From: Methylobacillus sp. MM3
Lineage (GTDB): Bacteria; Pseudomonadota; Gammaproteobacteria; Burkholderiales; Methylophilaceae
Length of the DNA stretch: 64,000 bases
Assembly (NCBI RefSeq): GCF_001645185.1
Contig: NZ_LXTQ01000001.1
Coordinates: 760,520 to 824,519 of the forward strand
Reading direction: 5' to 3'
Each line of letters starts with the position of its first letter. The first letter of the stretch is position 1. Below are positions 1 to 8,638 of this stretch, in pieces. A model generated the notes under the pieces. That model was given only the letters and a program-made list of their open reading frames with translations. It searched no databases and had not been told where the DNA came from. The position numbers were made by a program, and so were the translations under genes.

Positions 1-186
1 GGTTAAACCCCCGCATCAACGCGCTGAATGATTGCCCAGAAGCTTCGGCCATATTTCTCTATCGATAGCTCAAATACCGTTGAGTATTTTGAATTGCGTT
101 GGGCGCTATTGTAATGGAAATAGGGTGGAAATGCGCCGCGAATTGCAGCGCAGATAATAAGGAGGAAAAACGCGGAAAAAGCGGGC
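1..186. other. Intergenic region between fliE and the next (off-window) flagellar gene
   Basis: This stretch has no convincing open frame. It should hold the upstream region of the next minus-strand gene, expected to be fliF. I looked for a -24/-12 sigma-54 element and did not find a convincing one. Confidence 0.4.
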
Positions 187-504
187 TTAAACCTGCATGT
201 TCATGATGTCCTGATACGCGGTCACCAGCTTGTTGCGTACCTGCACCATGGTCTGGAACGAGAGATTGGCTTTTTGCAACGATACCATCACATCCTGGAT
301 GTTGGCATCCGGCTGCCCGAGCTGAAATGCCTGGGCCAGCTTGTCGGCATCCTGCTGGACGGCATTCACGCCTTCGACCGCGTCCTTGAGCATACCGGCA
401 AAATCTGCCGCTCCGCCCTCCGCTGCCGGCGCACTTTTGCCAGCCGCAAGCGCAGAGGTGGCGCTCAGCTGACTGAGTAATTGATCGATGCCTTTGGTAT
501 CCAT
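187..504 (-). CDS. fliE: Flagellar hook-basal body complex protein FliE
   Basis: FliE is the small adaptor that joins the MS ring (FliF) to the proximal rod of the flagellum. The 105-residue length is normal for the family. The C-terminal half shows the family signature: [11 protein letters not shown] near residues 73-83, then [18 protein letters not shown] to the end. The start ATG is preceded by AAGGA at a good distance. It lies downstream of flrB-flrC on the same strand, the order seen in Pseudomonas and Vibrio (fleSR/flrBC then fliE-fliF). fliF would follow beyond the left edge of the window. Confidence 0.95.
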   Translation of the reverse strand: MDTKGIDQLLSQLSATSALAAGKSAPAAEGGAADFAGMLKDAVEGVNAVQQDADKLAQAFQLGQPDANIQDVMVSLQKANLSFQTMVQVRNKLVTAYQDIMNMQV

Positions 505-620
505 TGCTATCCTTGTGCCTGCATTGCCGGGCGGGAGCCTACCTGAAAAATGATTATATTCCCTGTGGAGCCAGGCTGCATATTATTCATATACATAGAC
601 AAAGCAATTCGCATGCCCGT

Positions 621-1946
621 TCAATCAGCCTCGCGATACTGCTGCAATTTATGCCGCAACGTACGCTCGCTCATCCCCAGTTTTTGGGCGGCCAGCTTGC
701 GCGACCCATTGACCGAGGCCAGCGTTGTCATGATGTGCGCTTTCTCCAGCGACTTGAGATCCTGCGCGCCCTCTTCCTCATCATGGTTCTCATCTGTGTG
801 TACCAATGCACCCTGCGAGGAGGGCAAGTGCAAATGCTCGGGCTTTACCACTTCGGCAGGCGCAAGAATCACGGCACGCTGGATAACGTTTTCCATTTCG
901 CGCACATTCCCCGGCCATCCGTAATTCAGCATGGCCTGCTCGGAGGAAGCATCAAGGCGCAAGCCGCCGCGTCCCATGGCGCTTGCCATATCGTTCAGGA
1001 ATCGCCGGGCCAGCGGCAGGATGTCCTGCTTGCGCTCGCGCAGCGGCAATATTTTCAGCGGAAATACATTCAGGCGGTAATACAAATCTTCCCTGAAGTT
1101 ACCCTTGGCTACTTCAGTCTGCATATCGCGATTGGTAGTGGCAACAATGCGAACATCAAGCGAGATTGCCTTGTGCCCTCCAACGCGCTCTACTTCGCGT
1201 TCCTGCAACACGCGCAGCAGCTTGGCCTGCAACGCCAGCGGCATTTCGGAGATTTCGTCCAGCAGCAAAGTGCCACCCTGTGCCTGCTCGAATTTTCCTG
1301 CCTGAGCCTGTGTTGCTCCGGTAAACGCACCCTTTTCGTAGCCGAACATTGTTGCTTCAAGCAGATTATCCGGGATGGCCGCGCAATTGATCGCCACAAA
1401 GGGCTGCGTTGCACGTGGCGAATGCCGGTGAATAAAACGTGCAAGCACCTCTTTGCCGGTTCCGCTCTCACCTGAAATCATGACGGTGGCGGGCGTCCCT
1501 GCTACACGCAAGGCAAGCGAGAAAAGCTCACTGGTCCGGGGATCGTCCATCACGGCATCGCCATCCTCCCCGAAACTGACCGGCAGCATATATCGCGCCA
1601 CCTGAGCCAGCAAATCAGCCACATCGAAAGGCTTCACCATGTAATTGCTGGCGCCTTCGCGCATGGCCTCAACCGCCTGCGAAATGACACCGTAAGCCGT
1701 CATTAACAGCACGGGCAAATGCGGCCAGCGCGACTTGATCTCGTGCAACAGCGTGATGCCGTTCATGTTCGGCATCTGCACATCGGTAATGACCAGGCCG
1801 ACCGCATGCTCCTTCAACAATTCGATCGCATGCGCGCCATCCACTGCCGCATGAACCCGGTAGCGGGAAAGTGTCAGCGTGTCACTAAGCGCCTCGCGCA
1901 AATCGGGGTCGTCTTCCACCACCAGGATGGGCAATGGCTTTTTCAT
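621..1946 (-). CDS. flrC: Sigma-54-dependent response regulator, FlrC/FleR type
   Basis: A 441-residue NtrC-family activator that turns on mid/late flagellar promoters together with RpoN. The receiver domain (about 1-120) has the acidic pocket EDD at 11-13 and phospho-acceptor Asp55 in VITDVQMPNMNG. The AAA+ domain has Walker A GESGTGKE at 159-166 and an intact sigma-54 contact loop GAFTGA at 206-211. A FIS-type helix-turn-helix closes the protein (about 400-441, ending LGMSERTLRHKLQQYREAD). The start overlaps the stop of the kinase gene by ATGA, so the pair is translationally coupled. The next gene is fliE, which supports the flagellar assignment. No flrA/fleQ is in the window. Confidence 0.9.
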   Translation of the reverse strand: MKKPLPILVVEDDPDLREALSDTLTLSRYRVHAAVDGAHAIELLKEHAVGLVITDVQMPNMNGITLLHEIKSRWPHLPVLLMTAYGVISQAVEAMREGASNYMVKPFDVADLLAQVARYMLPVSFGEDGDAVMDDPRTSELFSLALRVAGTPATVMISGESGTGKEVLARFIHRHSPRATQPFVAINCAAIPDNLLEATMFGYEKGAFTGATQAQAGKFEQAQGGTLLLDEISEMPLALQAKLLRVLQEREVERVGGHKAISLDVRIVATTNRDMQTEVAKGNFREDLYYRLNVFPLKILPLRERKQDILPLARRFLNDMASAMGRGGLRLDASSEQAMLNYGWPGNVREMENVIQRAVILAPAEVVKPEHLHLPSSQGALVHTDENHDEEEGAQDLKSLEKAHIMTTLASVNGSRKLAAQKLGMSERTLRHKLQQYREAD

Positions 1947-3109
1947 AAACTGGACTCTTGTTTGCTGACAGGCAGGCGCAGGATGAATTCGCTTCCTGCA
2001 CCTTCCTCGGATTGCAATGAAATTTCGCCGCCGTGCATCTGCGCCACTTCGCGAACGATGGCGAGCCCAAGACCCGTGCCTTCCGTACGCGTGGTAAAAA
2101 AGGGCTCGAACAAGCGATCCTGCAGTTTTTGCGGAATCCCCTTGCCCGTGTCAGCCACATGGAATGCCAGCCAACCGCCCGACTCAACCTCGGCCGAGAG
2201 ACTCACTCGCTGCCGAGGCTGGCAAGCCTGCATCGCATTAGTGAGTAGATTGGTCAATGCCCCGGAAAGCGCTTCGCGACTCCCCATGACATACACACCC
2301 GCCGGATCGTTCGATACTTCGAAAACCAGCCCGTGCTGCGCCATTTGCGGCTCCATGACCTGCTGCACATCGGCCAGCAGCGCGGAGACGGCAATGCGAT
2401 CCTGGCTGCTTTTTCCGCCCCGCACGAAGATGAGCATTTCCCGGATGAGGCGCTCCAGGGAATGCAGACGAGCCAGAGCCTTGTCCGCAAAGCGCTCGCG
2501 ATCTTCCGGCGCAAGCTCGCCACGCAAATGGGAAGTATAAAGGAGCGCTGCCGAAAGCGGCGTGCGCAGCTGATGCGCCAGGCCGGCAACCATTTCCCCC
2601 ATTGAGGAAAGCCGCTTGTGCCGCTGCAATTGATCCTGCAGTTGATAGGCCTCGGTCACGTCTTGCAGCAGCAGGATTTCCCCACCTTGCTCGCCTATGC
2701 GATTGGCGGAGATGACAATGCGGCGCCCGCTGTCGCCGACAAGCCATTCCCCATGGGTGCTTGTAGGCTGAAGCTCACGCTCGCACACCTCGGACCATTT
2801 CTCGCCGAGCAAGCCGCCGGACAGCAAACTAGATACCGCCGGATTCGCTTCGTTGACCCGCCCCTCGTCGTCAAGCACCACCACACCACCGGGCAAGGCC
2901 GCCAGCAGGCGGCTCAGGCGTTGCGAAAGACTTTCCTTTTCTTCCAGTTGCCGGCGCAGTTCGCTGTTGGTGACTGCCAGCTCCTGCGTCAGCTGCTCGA
3001 CCTGCTTCTGAAGCTCGCGATAAGCATCGGTCAGCTGCTCGGACACTTGATTGAAAAGGGTAAAGGCTTCCTGCAACTCTTCAGGCGAAGATGGGGCAGC
3101 GGGATTCAC
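1943..3109 (-). CDS. flrB: Cytoplasmic sensor histidine kinase, FlrB/FleS type
   Basis: The cognate kinase of FlrC. With the GTG start at 3109 it has 388 residues and no membrane segment. It has an N-terminal coiled coil (about 10-65), a PAS domain (about 66-155), HisKA with His179 in AGLAHQLRTPL, and an ATPase domain with an N box (NLLTNAMQA), G1 (DTGKGIP) and G2 (GTGLGLAI). The frame stays open upstream to 3358, but residues before NPAAPSS look non-coding, so I prefer the GTG. A small frame overlaps this GTG by GTGA. Cytoplasmic PAS kinases of this type read the assembly state of the flagellum, not an external ligand. Confidence 0.88.
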   Translation of the reverse strand: MNPAAPSSPEELQEAFTLFNQVSEQLTDAYRELQKQVEQLTQELAVTNSELRRQLEEKESLSQRLSRLLAALPGGVVVLDDEGRVNEANPAVSSLLSGGLLGEKWSEVCERELQPTSTHGEWLVGDSGRRIVISANRIGEQGGEILLLQDVTEAYQLQDQLQRHKRLSSMGEMVAGLAHQLRTPLSAALLYTSHLRGELAPEDRERFADKALARLHSLERLIREMLIFVRGGKSSQDRIAVSALLADVQQVMEPQMAQHGLVFEVSNDPAGVYVMGSREALSGALTNLLTNAMQACQPRQRVSLSAEVESGGWLAFHVADTGKGIPQKLQDRLFEPFFTTRTEGTGLGLAIVREVAQMHGGEISLQSEEGAGSEFILRLPVSKQESSL

Positions 3110-3168
3110 GAGTGTACCCCGTGCGTAACAAGCAGCGCCGGGCCAATGATTGCCACTACATTTTTCAT
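3106..3168 (-). CDS. Possible 20-residue leader peptide overlapping the flrB start
   Basis: An ATG at 3168 opens a 20-codon frame (MKNVVAIIGPALLV then THGVHS) whose TGA overlaps the GTG proposed for flrB as GTGA. The peptide is short and hydrophobic. Such an overlap would allow translational coupling of the kinase. No good ribosome-binding site is visible before the ATG, so this may be chance. Confidence 0.25.
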   Translation of the reverse strand: MKNVVAIIGPALLVTHGVHS

Positions 3169-3576
3169 AGGGCTTAAGTATAGTGTGACGAAGAAACAAT
3201 TTGGATACGCGGACAACAAAAATATGCGTAAAACCGGCATTCCAGCCTACCTGCAGCCCTTCCGGAAAAAGCGATTCCCGCATTCCAAATATGTTCTCGG
3301 GCAGGGCAGAAATTAAGTTCAGGGCACACCACGTGATGGCCGAGATCCCGCTTTCCACTCAATTTGTACAAAATTCCTGAATTTGCCCGGCATTTCTCTT
3401 TCACAATATGCAATCATTCGATGTTTGCCAAACTGGTCAGCGATGCATGGAACGGCCTGCCTGGCAAAGTTCGTCTTGGAACGTATGGCGAGCGGTTCAT
3501 TGTTATGCTTTTCCAGTGCATAATTACGCACTATTAATAAATAGATAAGTCCATTTCCGGACGGAGCTATAAGAGC
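3169..3576. promoter_or_regulatory. Divergent intergenic region between flrB and the chemotaxis operon
   Basis: About 400 bases without a credible gene. It must carry promoters for both flrB (minus) and the first cheV (plus). A weak sigma-70-like element for the plus strand is possible: CATAAT at 3519-3524 with TTCATT 17 bases upstream, about 50 bases before the cheV ATG. I did not find a clear flagellar sigma-28 element (TAAA, 15 bases, GCCGATAA). The rest of the region is AT-richer than the genes, with no clear repeat. Confidence 0.4.
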
Positions 3577-4536
3577 ATGTCTGAATTATTGAAACGGATC
3601 GACGCACGTACCAAGCTCGCCGGATCCAACAAGCTGGAAATGCTGCTGTTCTCGCTTGGCAAGGATCAGCGCTCCGGGCGCGAAGAAACCTTTGGCATCA
3701 ATGTGTTCAAGGTGCGGGAGGTCATGCGCATTCCCGAAATCACCCGCGCGCCGGACATGCCTCCGTCCGTGGAGGGCATGGTCAGCCTGCGCGGCAGCCT
3801 GGTACCGGTCATCGATCTGATCAAGTATGTCGGCATCCATAACGAAAAGCCGCCCGAAATCATGATCGTCACCGAATACAACGGGCATACGCAGGGCTTT
3901 CTCGTTGAAAGCGTGGACACGATCCTGCGCGTGGACTGGTCGGCCATGAAGGTTCCGCCGGAAATGCTGACCGTGCAGATGGGCGGCCTGATCACGGCGG
4001 TCACCGAGCTGAAAGACAAACGCATCGTCATGATGATGGACGTGGAAAAAATCCTCGCGGACACCTCCAGCTATGCGGACGACATCACCATCGCCTCGCT
4101 TGCCCCGCTCAACCTCGGCGAAAAGACTGTGTTCTTTACCGACGACTCGGTGGTGGCACGCAAGCAGATCCAGAAAACCCTGGAAGCGCTAGGTATCAAA
4201 TTTCTGTTCTCGACCAACGGCAAGGAAGCATGGCAGGAACTGCAAAAAGTCGCAGCGCGAGCCGAGGCAACGCAACAGTCGGTCAAGGATTTCATCCAGC
4301 TGATTCTGACCGATGTCGAAATGCCGGAAATGGACGGTTATGTCCTCACCCGCAACATCAAGAGTGACGCCCGCTTTGCCGGCGTACCCGTATTGATGCA
4401 TTCGTCGCTTTCCAGTTCGGCCAACCAGCACCTCGGAAAATCGGTCGGCGTGGATGAATACGTGCCAAAATTCGAACCGCAAAAGCTGGCCGAAGTCCTG
4501 TCTCGACTGCTGTCGGTCTCGGCCAGCCGTACCTGA
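3577..4536 (+). CDS. cheV: CheV chemotaxis coupling protein (CheW-receiver fusion), copy 1
   Basis: CheV couples chemoreceptors to CheA and tunes the array through phosphorylation of its receiver domain. This 319-residue protein has a CheW-like domain (about 20-165, FGINVFKVREVMRIPEI) and a receiver domain (about 185-315) with Asp246 in LTDVEMPEMDGY. It is the first gene of the che operon. A second CheV with an almost identical N-terminus (LLxxIDARTKLAGSNK) follows 14 bases later, so the two probably arose by tandem duplication. No separate cheW is present in the window, so CheV may be the coupling protein for this cluster. Confidence 0.93.
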   Translation: MSELLKRIDARTKLAGSNKLEMLLFSLGKDQRSGREETFGINVFKVREVMRIPEITRAPDMPPSVEGMVSLRGSLVPVIDLIKYVGIHNEKPPEIMIVTEYNGHTQGFLVESVDTILRVDWSAMKVPPEMLTVQMGGLITAVTELKDKRIVMMMDVEKILADTSSYADDITIASLAPLNLGEKTVFFTDDSVVARKQIQKTLEALGIKFLFSTNGKEAWQELQKVAARAEATQQSVKDFIQLILTDVEMPEMDGYVLTRNIKSDARFAGVPVLMHSSLSSSANQHLGKSVGVDEYVPKFEPQKLAEVLSRLLSVSASRT

Positions 4537-4550
4537 ATCGTGGAGATGTG

Positions 4551-5495
4551 ATGCAAGAAATGTCTATCGATACCGATAACAACCTGCTGGACGCGATCGA
4601 TGCGCGCACCAAGCTGGCCGGTTCCAACAAAATGGAAATTCTGCTGTTCTCGCTGGGCAGCAATGAAATTTTCGGGATCAACGTCTTCAAGGTGCGCGAA
4701 GTCACCAATACGCCCAATATCACCAAGACGCCGAACGTGCCTCGGGGCGTGGAAGGCTTCATTTCGCTGCGCGGAAACATCATCCCGGTCATTTCGCTCT
4801 CCAGCTTCATCAATCTCGGCGACCCGGCGGGTTGCACCAATCAGACGCTGATCGTCACGGAATTCAGCCGGCATACGCAAGGCTTCCTGGTGCACGAGGT
4901 GGACCGCATCATCCGCGTTGACTGGGACAAGGTAAAACCGCCTCAGGACATGCTGGCCGGCAACGAAGGCCTGATTACCGCAATTACCGAATTGCCCGAT
5001 GGCCGCCTGGTTTCCATCCTCGACGTGGAGCAACTGCTGGCCTCCGCGCTCGGCGAGCCCGACATTCCTGAGCTTGCGCAATTCAACGACAATATCGAAC
5101 GCTATATCTTTTTTGCCGATGACTCCCTGGTGGCGCGCAAGAGTATCGTCTCCGTGCTGGACCGCATGGGCATCAAATACCAGCAAGCGGGCAATGGCAT
5201 TGAAGCGTGGGAAAAGCTCAAGAGCCTTGCCGCGCGCGCACAGCAGGAAAATCGGCCGTTGCATGAGTCGTTGCGACTGATTCTGACCGATGCGGAAATG
5301 CCGGAGATGGATGGCTACGTACTGACCAAGAACATCAAGAACGATCGCCGCTTCGACGGCATCCCTATCGTGATGCATTCCTCGCTTTCCTCGCAAGCCA
5401 ACAGAACCATGGGATTACAGGCAGGCGTCGATGCCTATGTGCCGAAATTCGATCCGGTCATCCTGTCCGAAACGCTGCGTCCTTTACTTGTATAA
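4551..5495 (+). CDS. cheV: CheV chemotaxis coupling protein, copy 2
   Basis: A second CheW-receiver fusion of 314 residues. The CheW domain (about 27-165) begins MEILLFSLGSNEIFGINVF. The receiver has the acidic pair ADDS and the acceptor Asp in LTDAEMPEMDGY. The frame extends one codon upstream to a GTG at 4548, but the ATG at 4551 is better placed after GGAG at 4542-4545. Compared with copy 1 it lacks a short insertion after the LLFSLG motif, and the domain linker also differs. The two proteins may serve different receptors or act in opposite directions; this is inference. Confidence 0.92.
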   Translation: MQEMSIDTDNNLLDAIDARTKLAGSNKMEILLFSLGSNEIFGINVFKVREVTNTPNITKTPNVPRGVEGFISLRGNIIPVISLSSFINLGDPAGCTNQTLIVTEFSRHTQGFLVHEVDRIIRVDWDKVKPPQDMLAGNEGLITAITELPDGRLVSILDVEQLLASALGEPDIPELAQFNDNIERYIFFADDSLVARKSIVSVLDRMGIKYQQAGNGIEAWEKLKSLAARAQQENRPLHESLRLILTDAEMPEMDGYVLTKNIKNDRRFDGIPIVMHSSLSSQANRTMGLQAGVDAYVPKFDPVILSETLRPLLV

Positions 5496-5521
5496 CCTAT
5501 CGAAAGTCATGGGGTCATTGA

Positions 5522-5911
5522 ATGGCTGATAAAAACCTGAAGATTCTGATCGTGGACGATTTCTCGACCATGCGCCGGATCGTCCGCAACCTGCTCAAGG
5601 AACTGGGCTTCACCAACGCCGACGAAGCTGAAGACGGCGTCGTTGCCTTGCAAAAGCTCAAGTCCGGCAGCTTCCAGTTTGTCGTAAGCGACTGGAACAT
5701 GCCCAATATGACGGGCATCGAACTGCTTCGCGCCATACGTGCCGACGCCGACCTCAAGCATCTTCCGGTGTTGATGGTGACGGCAGAAGCCAAAAAGGAA
5801 AACATCATCGAGGCGGCCCAGGCGGGAGCCAGCGGCTATGTGGTCAAGCCTTTCACTGCCGCCACGCTGGAAGAGAAACTCAATAAAGTCTTCGAAAAAC
5901 ACGGCTTGTAA
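5522..5911 (+). CDS. cheY: Chemotaxis response regulator CheY
   Basis: A single-domain receiver of 129 residues that carries phosphoryl groups from CheA to the flagellar motor switch (FliM/FliN). Asp12-Asp13 form the metal site, Asp57 ([12 protein letters not shown]) is the acceptor, and a Thr (LMVTAEA) and Lys (VVKPFTA) complete the active site. Spacing matches enteric CheY, including Asp57. It lies between cheV and cheZ, as expected for the CheY/CheZ pair. Confidence 0.97.
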   Translation: MADKNLKILIVDDFSTMRRIVRNLLKELGFTNADEAEDGVVALQKLKSGSFQFVVSDWNMPNMTGIELLRAIRADADLKHLPVLMVTAEAKKENIIEAAQAGASGYVVKPFTAATLEEKLNKVFEKHGL

Positions 5912-5927
5912 TTAGGAGAGTAATTAG

Positions 5928-6695
5928 GTGAGTACTGATAACGGCGATTCCGACGAACTCGAAGCACTATTCGACAGCATTGCGCAAGCGCATACCGAGA
6001 AACCGGCCGAAGCAGCGGCACCCGAACCAATAGTAGCCGCCTCGGCCCTTGCCCAGCGCGAAGCCATGGCCATCCCGGCTGCCGGCGGTGCGGAAGGTGG
6101 TGTCCACTCCCAGATCGGCCACCTGACGCGCGCCCTGCACGACACCATGCGCGAACTCGGCTACGACAAGACGCTGGAACGCGCCGTCGGCAAAATGCCG
6201 GATACACGCGACCGCCTGAATTACATTTCGACTCTTACCGAGCAGGCTGCGGTGAAGACCTTGAACGCCGTCGAGGAAACCAAGCCACTGCAACAGAAAA
6301 TGGAGGCCGGCGCATCCCAGCTTTCCGCGCGTTGGCAAGAGCTGTTCGAACGCAAGCTGGATACCGAGCAATTCAAGTCGCTTGTGCACCAGACCCGCAG
6401 CTATCTGCAGGAGGTTCCGCTGAGCACCAAGGCGACCAATGCACAGCTGATGGATATCGTAATGGCTCAGGACTATCAGGATCTTACAGGCCAGGTGATC
6501 AAGAGACTGTCCGAGACCGTGCAACAACTCGAAAACCAGCTGGTTGCCCTGCTCATCGAGACTCTGCCGGAAGATAAAAAGAAGGAAATGGATAATTCGC
6601 TGCTCAACGGTCCTGTCATTAATGCCGATGGGCGCTCCGATGTCGTGACCAGCCAGGCGCAGGTGGATGACCTGCTGGACAGCCTGGGTTTCTGA
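5928..6695 (+). CDS. cheZ: CheY-phosphate phosphatase CheZ
   Basis: CheZ removes phosphate from CheY-P. The 255-residue protein starts at a GTG after AGGAG and a short AT-rich spacer. The long helical hairpin includes the conserved catalytic helix QDYQDLTGQ (181-189), and the C-terminal CheY-binding peptide QAQVDDLLDSLGF ends the protein. Residues 20-55 are an alanine-rich, probably disordered extension. CheZ is typical of beta- and gammaproteobacteria and supports that assignment of the host. Confidence 0.95.
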   Translation: MSTDNGDSDELEALFDSIAQAHTEKPAEAAAPEPIVAASALAQREAMAIPAAGGAEGGVHSQIGHLTRALHDTMRELGYDKTLERAVGKMPDTRDRLNYISTLTEQAAVKTLNAVEETKPLQQKMEAGASQLSARWQELFERKLDTEQFKSLVHQTRSYLQEVPLSTKATNAQLMDIVMAQDYQDLTGQVIKRLSETVQQLENQLVALLIETLPEDKKKEMDNSLLNGPVINADGRSDVVTSQAQVDDLLDSLGF

Positions 6696-6713
6696 GTTAT
6701 TTAAGGGAAAAAC

Positions 6714-8546
6714 ATGAGTGATTTCGCTGGCATGGAGGACATGCTGCAGGACTTCCTGACCGAAGCCTCGGATTTGCTGTCCGGCGTAGACAACAAGCTG
6801 GTCGACCTCGAAAAACGCCCCGACGACAAAGAGCTGCTGAACGAGATTTTCCGTGGGTTTCATACCATCAAGGGCGGCGCGGGCTTTCTTAACGCGACCG
6901 AAATGGTCAAGCTCTGCCATCGCACGGAAAACCTGTTCGACAAGCTGCGCAACGCCGAGATGACGCTCAACCCGAGCATCATGGATGTCATCATGGCCTC
7001 CACCGGCGTTGTACGCGACATGTTCGCCGAGCTTTCGTCGGCAAAGCAGCCCTCCCCAGCCGATTCAGCCCTGCTTGCCTCGCTGGACGCCGTCCTGGCG
7101 GGAGAAACCGTAGCCGCCGCCCCAGCGCCAAGCACGCCCTCGCCTCAAGTCCCGGATGCCGCATCTGTCGCAGGATTCAGCGGCGAACCGGACTGGAATC
7201 AGCTCTTCCATAGCCTGGTCGGTGGCGACACCCACGTTGCGCACGTAACCCCGGTCGCCCCTCCGGCTGAGGTTCAGCCCGTTCCGGCGAAACCGGCTGC
7301 TCCCACGCCACGGCCTGCTGCCGTCGGCACCGCGGCCGTTGCCGCATCAGCCAAGGACACCACGATTCGCGTCGATACGGCGCGCCTCGACCAGGTACTC
7401 AATCTTTCCGGCGAAATCGGCCTGACCAAGAATCGCCTGACCTGCCTGCGTACGGCCATCATGCAAGGCAAGGTCGATCAGGAAACCATCAAGGATCTGG
7501 ACGAAGCCGTCAGCCATCTCGATCTTCTCGTCGGCGACCTGCAAAACGCGGTCATGAAAACCCGTATGCAGCCTATCGGCCGCCTGTTCCAGAAGTACCC
7601 GCGACTGGCTCGCGACGTCGCCCGCCAGTTGGGCAAGGATGTCGAACTCGTCCTCTCAGGCGAAGAAACCGAAATCGACAAGACCATGATCGAGGATCTG
7701 AACGATCCGCTGGTGCACCTGATCCGCAACGCGGTCGATCATGGCGTGGATGGCCCGGAGGAGCGCCTTGCAGCCGGCAAGCCGGCCAAGAGCCTGGTGC
7801 ACCTCTCCGCAGAACAGGTCGGCGACCACATCATCATCGAGATTACTGACGACGGCCGCGGCATTCGTGCCGATGTGATCCGTCAGAAAGCGGTAGAAAA
7901 AGGCCTGATCGACATCGAGACGGCCAACAGCCTGGATGAAAAACAGAGTCTCAACCTGATCTTCCTGCCAGGATTCTCCACCAAGGACCAGATTTCCGAC
8001 GTTTCCGGCCGCGGTGTTGGCATGGACGTGGTCAAGACCAACATCCAGAAACTCAATGGCCGCGTCGACGTGACTTCCGTCGTCGGCCAGGGCTCCACTT
8101 TCCGCATCATGCTGCCGCTGACGCTGGCTATCCTGCCGGTGCTGATGGTTCGTCTCGGCACGCAGCCTTTCGCAGTGCCGCTGTCCATGGTGCGCGAGAT
8201 ATTGCCGATCCGCTCCGAGGATGTGCAGCGCGTGTCCGGCAAGGCGACGATGATCGTGCGCGAGGAAGTGCTGCCCATCCGCACGTTGGCCAGCCTGATC
8301 GGTTGGCCAGTCTCGGGCGTGCCTGCATTCGGCGTGCTGATGCAGTGCGGGGAAAGCAATTTCATCCTGGCGATCGACAGCTTCATCGGCCAGGCGGATG
8401 TCGTCATCAAACCGCTGCATGACATCAAGCCCAAGGGTATTGCGGGAGCCACTCTGACAGGGGATGGCGCCATCGTTCTGGTACTGGATATGGAAGCACT
8501 GCTGAGTGTGGAAACGCAGGATACCAAGGCCGCACTGTTTGCTTGA
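6714..8546 (+). CDS. cheA: Chemotaxis histidine kinase CheA without a P2 domain
   Basis: CheA autophosphorylates on its HPt domain and passes the phosphate to CheY and CheV. The 610-residue protein has an HPt domain (1-105, His50 in FRGFHTIKGGAGF). A Pro/Ala-rich linker of roughly 100 residues sits where enteric CheA has the P2 CheY-docking domain. Then come the P3 dimer helices (DTARLDQVLNLSGEIGLTK), the ATPase (LIRNAVDHGVDGPEERL, DDGRGI, GRGVGMDVV) and a C-terminal CheW-like domain (about 470-605). Loss of P2 is known in other CheA proteins. No cheW, cheR, cheB or receptor gene follows; a hairpin terminator ends the operon. Confidence 0.94.
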   Translation: MSDFAGMEDMLQDFLTEASDLLSGVDNKLVDLEKRPDDKELLNEIFRGFHTIKGGAGFLNATEMVKLCHRTENLFDKLRNAEMTLNPSIMDVIMASTGVVRDMFAELSSAKQPSPADSALLASLDAVLAGETVAAAPAPSTPSPQVPDAASVAGFSGEPDWNQLFHSLVGGDTHVAHVTPVAPPAEVQPVPAKPAAPTPRPAAVGTAAVAASAKDTTIRVDTARLDQVLNLSGEIGLTKNRLTCLRTAIMQGKVDQETIKDLDEAVSHLDLLVGDLQNAVMKTRMQPIGRLFQKYPRLARDVARQLGKDVELVLSGEETEIDKTMIEDLNDPLVHLIRNAVDHGVDGPEERLAAGKPAKSLVHLSAEQVGDHIIIEITDDGRGIRADVIRQKAVEKGLIDIETANSLDEKQSLNLIFLPGFSTKDQISDVSGRGVGMDVVKTNIQKLNGRVDVTSVVGQGSTFRIMLPLTLAILPVLMVRLGTQPFAVPLSMVREILPIRSEDVQRVSGKATMIVREEVLPIRTLASLIGWPVSGVPAFGVLMQCGESNFILAIDSFIGQADVVIKPLHDIKPKGIAGATLTGDGAIVLVLDMEALLSVETQDTKAALFA

Positions 8547-8581
8547 TTCGCCATTTTCCGGAGCTTCAACGGTTTTAGAAA

Positions 8582-8612
8582 TACCGGATTGCCTTCCTCC
8601 CGCAATCCGGTA
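8582..8612 (+). terminator. Intrinsic terminator after cheA
   Basis: A perfect 10-bp stem (TACCGGATTG at 8582-8591 with CAATCCGGTA at 8603-8612) and an 11-base loop, followed by the T-rich ATTATTTTTAT. It lies 36 bases after the cheA stop and separates the che operon from the next gene. Confidence 0.75.
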
Positions 8613-8638
8613 GCCATTATTTTTATACGGAAAACATA

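Noticed and set aside
505..520. Sigma-54-like element GGCAC-N7-GC just before fliE
   Set aside because: It overlaps the ribosome site and start codon, so transcription would start inside the gene. Chance match.
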